Positions 33,955 to 35,280 of a DNA stretch of 35,280 nt are shown piece after piece. The notes under the pieces were generated by a model that worked only from the letters and a program-made list of their open reading frames with translations, searched no databases and was not told the origin of the DNA. The DNA is from Bifidobacterium cuniculi. Its GTDB lineage: Bacteria > Actinomycetota > Actinomycetes > Actinomycetales > Bifidobacteriaceae. The stretch lies in NCBI RefSeq assembly GCF_000741575.1, contig NZ_JGYV01000028.1:1-35280 (forward strand). Reading direction: 5' to 3'. The position numbers and the translations under genes were made by a program. Numbering within the stretch: position 1 is the first letter of the stretch; each line of letters starts with the position of its first letter.

Positions 33955-35097
33955 TCAGGCCAGCGCCCCCTCCAGCAGGGCGGTGATCAGCTCGCCGTAG
34001 CCGATGCCCGTCGCGCCCCACGCCTTCGGGTACATCGAGATGGGCGTGAAGCCGGGCATCGTGTTGATCTCGTTGACCATCACCTCGCCGCCGGGGGTCA
34101 CGAAGGTGTCCACGCGGCTCAGGCCGGTGCCGTCCACCGCCTCGAAGGCGCGCAGCGCGACGGAGCGGACTTCCTCGATCAGGTCGTCGGGGATGTGCGC
34201 TGGGACCTCCACGTGGCTGGCCTGTGCGTCCATGTACTTGCTGTCGAAGTCGTAGAACTGGTCCTCGTCGTGCTTGTCCAGCACGATCTCGCCGGGCAGG
34301 CTCGCCCGCGGCGCATCCGTGGAACGCGGACGCAGCACCGCGCACTCGATCTCGCGCGCGTCGATGCCCTGCTCCACCAGCACGCGCCAGTCATGCAGGC
34401 TCGCCTCATACACGGCGGCCGCCAGTGCCTCCGGGTCGTCCGCGCGCTCCACCTTCGTCACGCCGAAGCTCGAGCCGGCGCGCGACGGCTTCACGAAGAG
34501 CGGATACTCGAGGCCTGCCTCGTGCACCAGGTCGAGGAAGGCCTCGCCGTCGTGCGCGAACCGCGTCGCCGCGTCGTACTTGCGGGTGTCGAGGGTGATG
34601 CCCGGCGCCACCGCGATGCCCGCGGACGCCAGCAGCACCTTCGTGTAGTGCTTGTCCATGCAGGCGGCGCTGGCCAGCACGCCGCAGCCCACGTACGGCA
34701 CCTGCATCATCTCGAAAAGGCCCTGGATGGTGCCGTCCTCGCCGTTGGGGCCGTGCAGCACCGGCAGCACCACATCGATGTGACCGAGCGACTCCAGCGT
34801 GCCGTCCGCATTGCGTGCATGGAAGCCGTCCTGGCCTTCGCCGATGCTGAGCACCACGTCACGAGACCCCGCGGTGCGCAGCACCTCCGGCAGCCCCTTG
34901 TCGAGGTCCCAGTCGCGCGGGTCGTCGCCGTCGACGATCCACTGGCCGTCGCGCGTGATGCCGATGAGCACCGGCTCGAAGCGGTCGGTGTCGAGCGCCC
35001 GCAGCACGTTAGCCACGGAAATGCAGGAGATGGGATGCTCGTCGGCCTTGCCGCCGTACATCACAGCCACACGGATCTTGTCGGTCATGTTCGTCAT
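33955..35097 (-). CDS. ddl: D-alanine--D-alanine ligase
   Basis: Ddl joins two D-alanines with ATP to make the dipeptide at the end of the peptidoglycan stem; it is cytoplasmic and essential. The 380 residues show the ATP-grasp layout: N-terminal VAVMYGGKADEHPISCIS (about 9-26), the central PLFVKPSRAGSSFGVTKV, EIECAVL, and the C-terminal NEINTMPGFTPISMYPKAW with the metal-binding Glu and Asn. HGPNGEDGTIQGLFE is also a family signature. Starts at ATG 35097 or ATG 35088 are possible; GGAAGG lies 3 bases before the first and 12 before the second, and homology begins just after the second. TAGACT upstream (about 35131-35136) may be the -10 box. Confidence 0.95.
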   Translation of the reverse strand: MTNMTDKIRVAVMYGGKADEHPISCISVANVLRALDTDRFEPVLIGITRDGQWIVDGDDPRDWDLDKGLPEVLRTAGSRDVVLSIGEGQDGFHARNADGTLESLGHIDVVLPVLHGPNGEDGTIQGLFEMMQVPYVGCGVLASAACMDKHYTKVLLASAGIAVAPGITLDTRKYDAATRFAHDGEAFLDLVHEAGLEYPLFVKPSRAGSSFGVTKVERADDPEALAAAVYEASLHDWRVLVEQGIDAREIECAVLRPRSTDAPRASLPGEIVLDKHDEDQFYDFDSKYMDAQASHVEVPAHIPDDLIEEVRSVALRAFEAVDGTGLSRVDTFVTPGGEVMVNEINTMPGFTPISMYPKAWGATGIGYGELITALLEGALA

Positions 35098-35164
35098 TCG
35101 CCTTCCAGGAAAAGCCACGGATGCGCACTAGTCTACGACGTGTGGTGGTCGAATCCTCCTTGCG

Positions 35165-35280
35165 TTAAAGCGGGCACCGGGTCGGGGTCTTTCCCCGAAT
35201 TAAAGCGGGCACCCGGTCGGCGGTGAATCGCCACTTAAAGCGGGCACCGGCTTGAAGAACTTTGGTTCTTCAAGCCGGTG
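35165..35280. repeat. 35-bp-period repeat array, right window edge
   Basis: Cores TTAAAGCGGGCACCSG begin at 35165, 35200 and 35235, exactly 35 bases apart and all in the same orientation. The last runs into a hairpin, CACCGGCTTGAAGAAC (35245-35260) with its complement at 35265-35280, a 4-base loop, and very probably more stem beyond the window. The hairpin matches the one at 1-43. The units lie upstream of ddl. Confidence 0.85.

Noticed and set aside
1..35280. The 35-bp-period arrays as CRISPR arrays
   Set aside because: The core is only 16 bases, intervals are about 19 bases and share a pattern, arrays have 2-3 units, both orientations occur as hairpins, and no cas gene is present.

Overview
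The window is a GC-rich chromosomal segment that looks like Bifidobacterium or a close relative in the Bifidobacteriaceae. This rests on the very high third-position GC, the actinobacterial blocks rpsP-khpA-rimM-trmD and rpmB-recG-rsmD, a large GH2 beta-galactosidase, an LPXTG surface protein built from pilin-type isopeptide domains, and several genes with a TANNNT box a few bases before the start codon. The species assignment is inference; no rRNA gene is present.

Layout. 1-110: short array of a 35-bp-period repeat, then a cation diffusion facilitator (106-1011, minus). 1188-2804: ffh (plus). 2854-4910: a repeat-bounded region with a near-perfect 55-bp-stem hairpin, a probably broken small membrane gene (minus) and a membrane-anchored endonuclease/exonuclease/phosphatase protein (plus), closed by a second repeat array. 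4949-8236: lacZ-type beta-galactosidase (minus). 8452-10673: rpsP, khpA, rimM, trmD (plus; ribosome and tRNA maturation). 10691-19612 (minus): rpmB, recG and rsmD, with a very large VWA/pilin-domain surface protein gene between recG and rsmD; its reading frame is broken by one base. 19867-20910: a PfkB-fold protein lacking the catalytic aspartate. 20988-26058: two tandem paralogous proteins of about 826 residues with no function I recognise. 26356-28556: a class I aminotransferase and a CmpB-family membrane protein (minus). 28660-31582: an Mbeg1-like alpha/beta hydrolase, a TetR-type regulator and an MscS channel (plus). 31608-33816: a CPBP membrane protease and a Pro/Gln-rich single-pass membrane protein (minus). 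33955-35097: D-alanine-D-alanine ligase (minus). 35165-35280: another array of the same 35-bp repeat.

The core genes are ordinary housekeeping. The notable material is (a) a dispersed repeat with a 16-bp core at an exact 35-bp period, arranged as small arrays and long hairpins at four sites including both window edges; (b) a second hairpin family at gene 3' ends with an ATTTCTC core; (c) the tandem unknown paralogs; (d) the frameshifted adhesin inserted into a conserved recG-rsmD neighbourhood; and (e) the PfkB protein with Leu in place of its catalytic Asp. No tRNA, rRNA, transposase, integrase or CRISPR-Cas gene was found.
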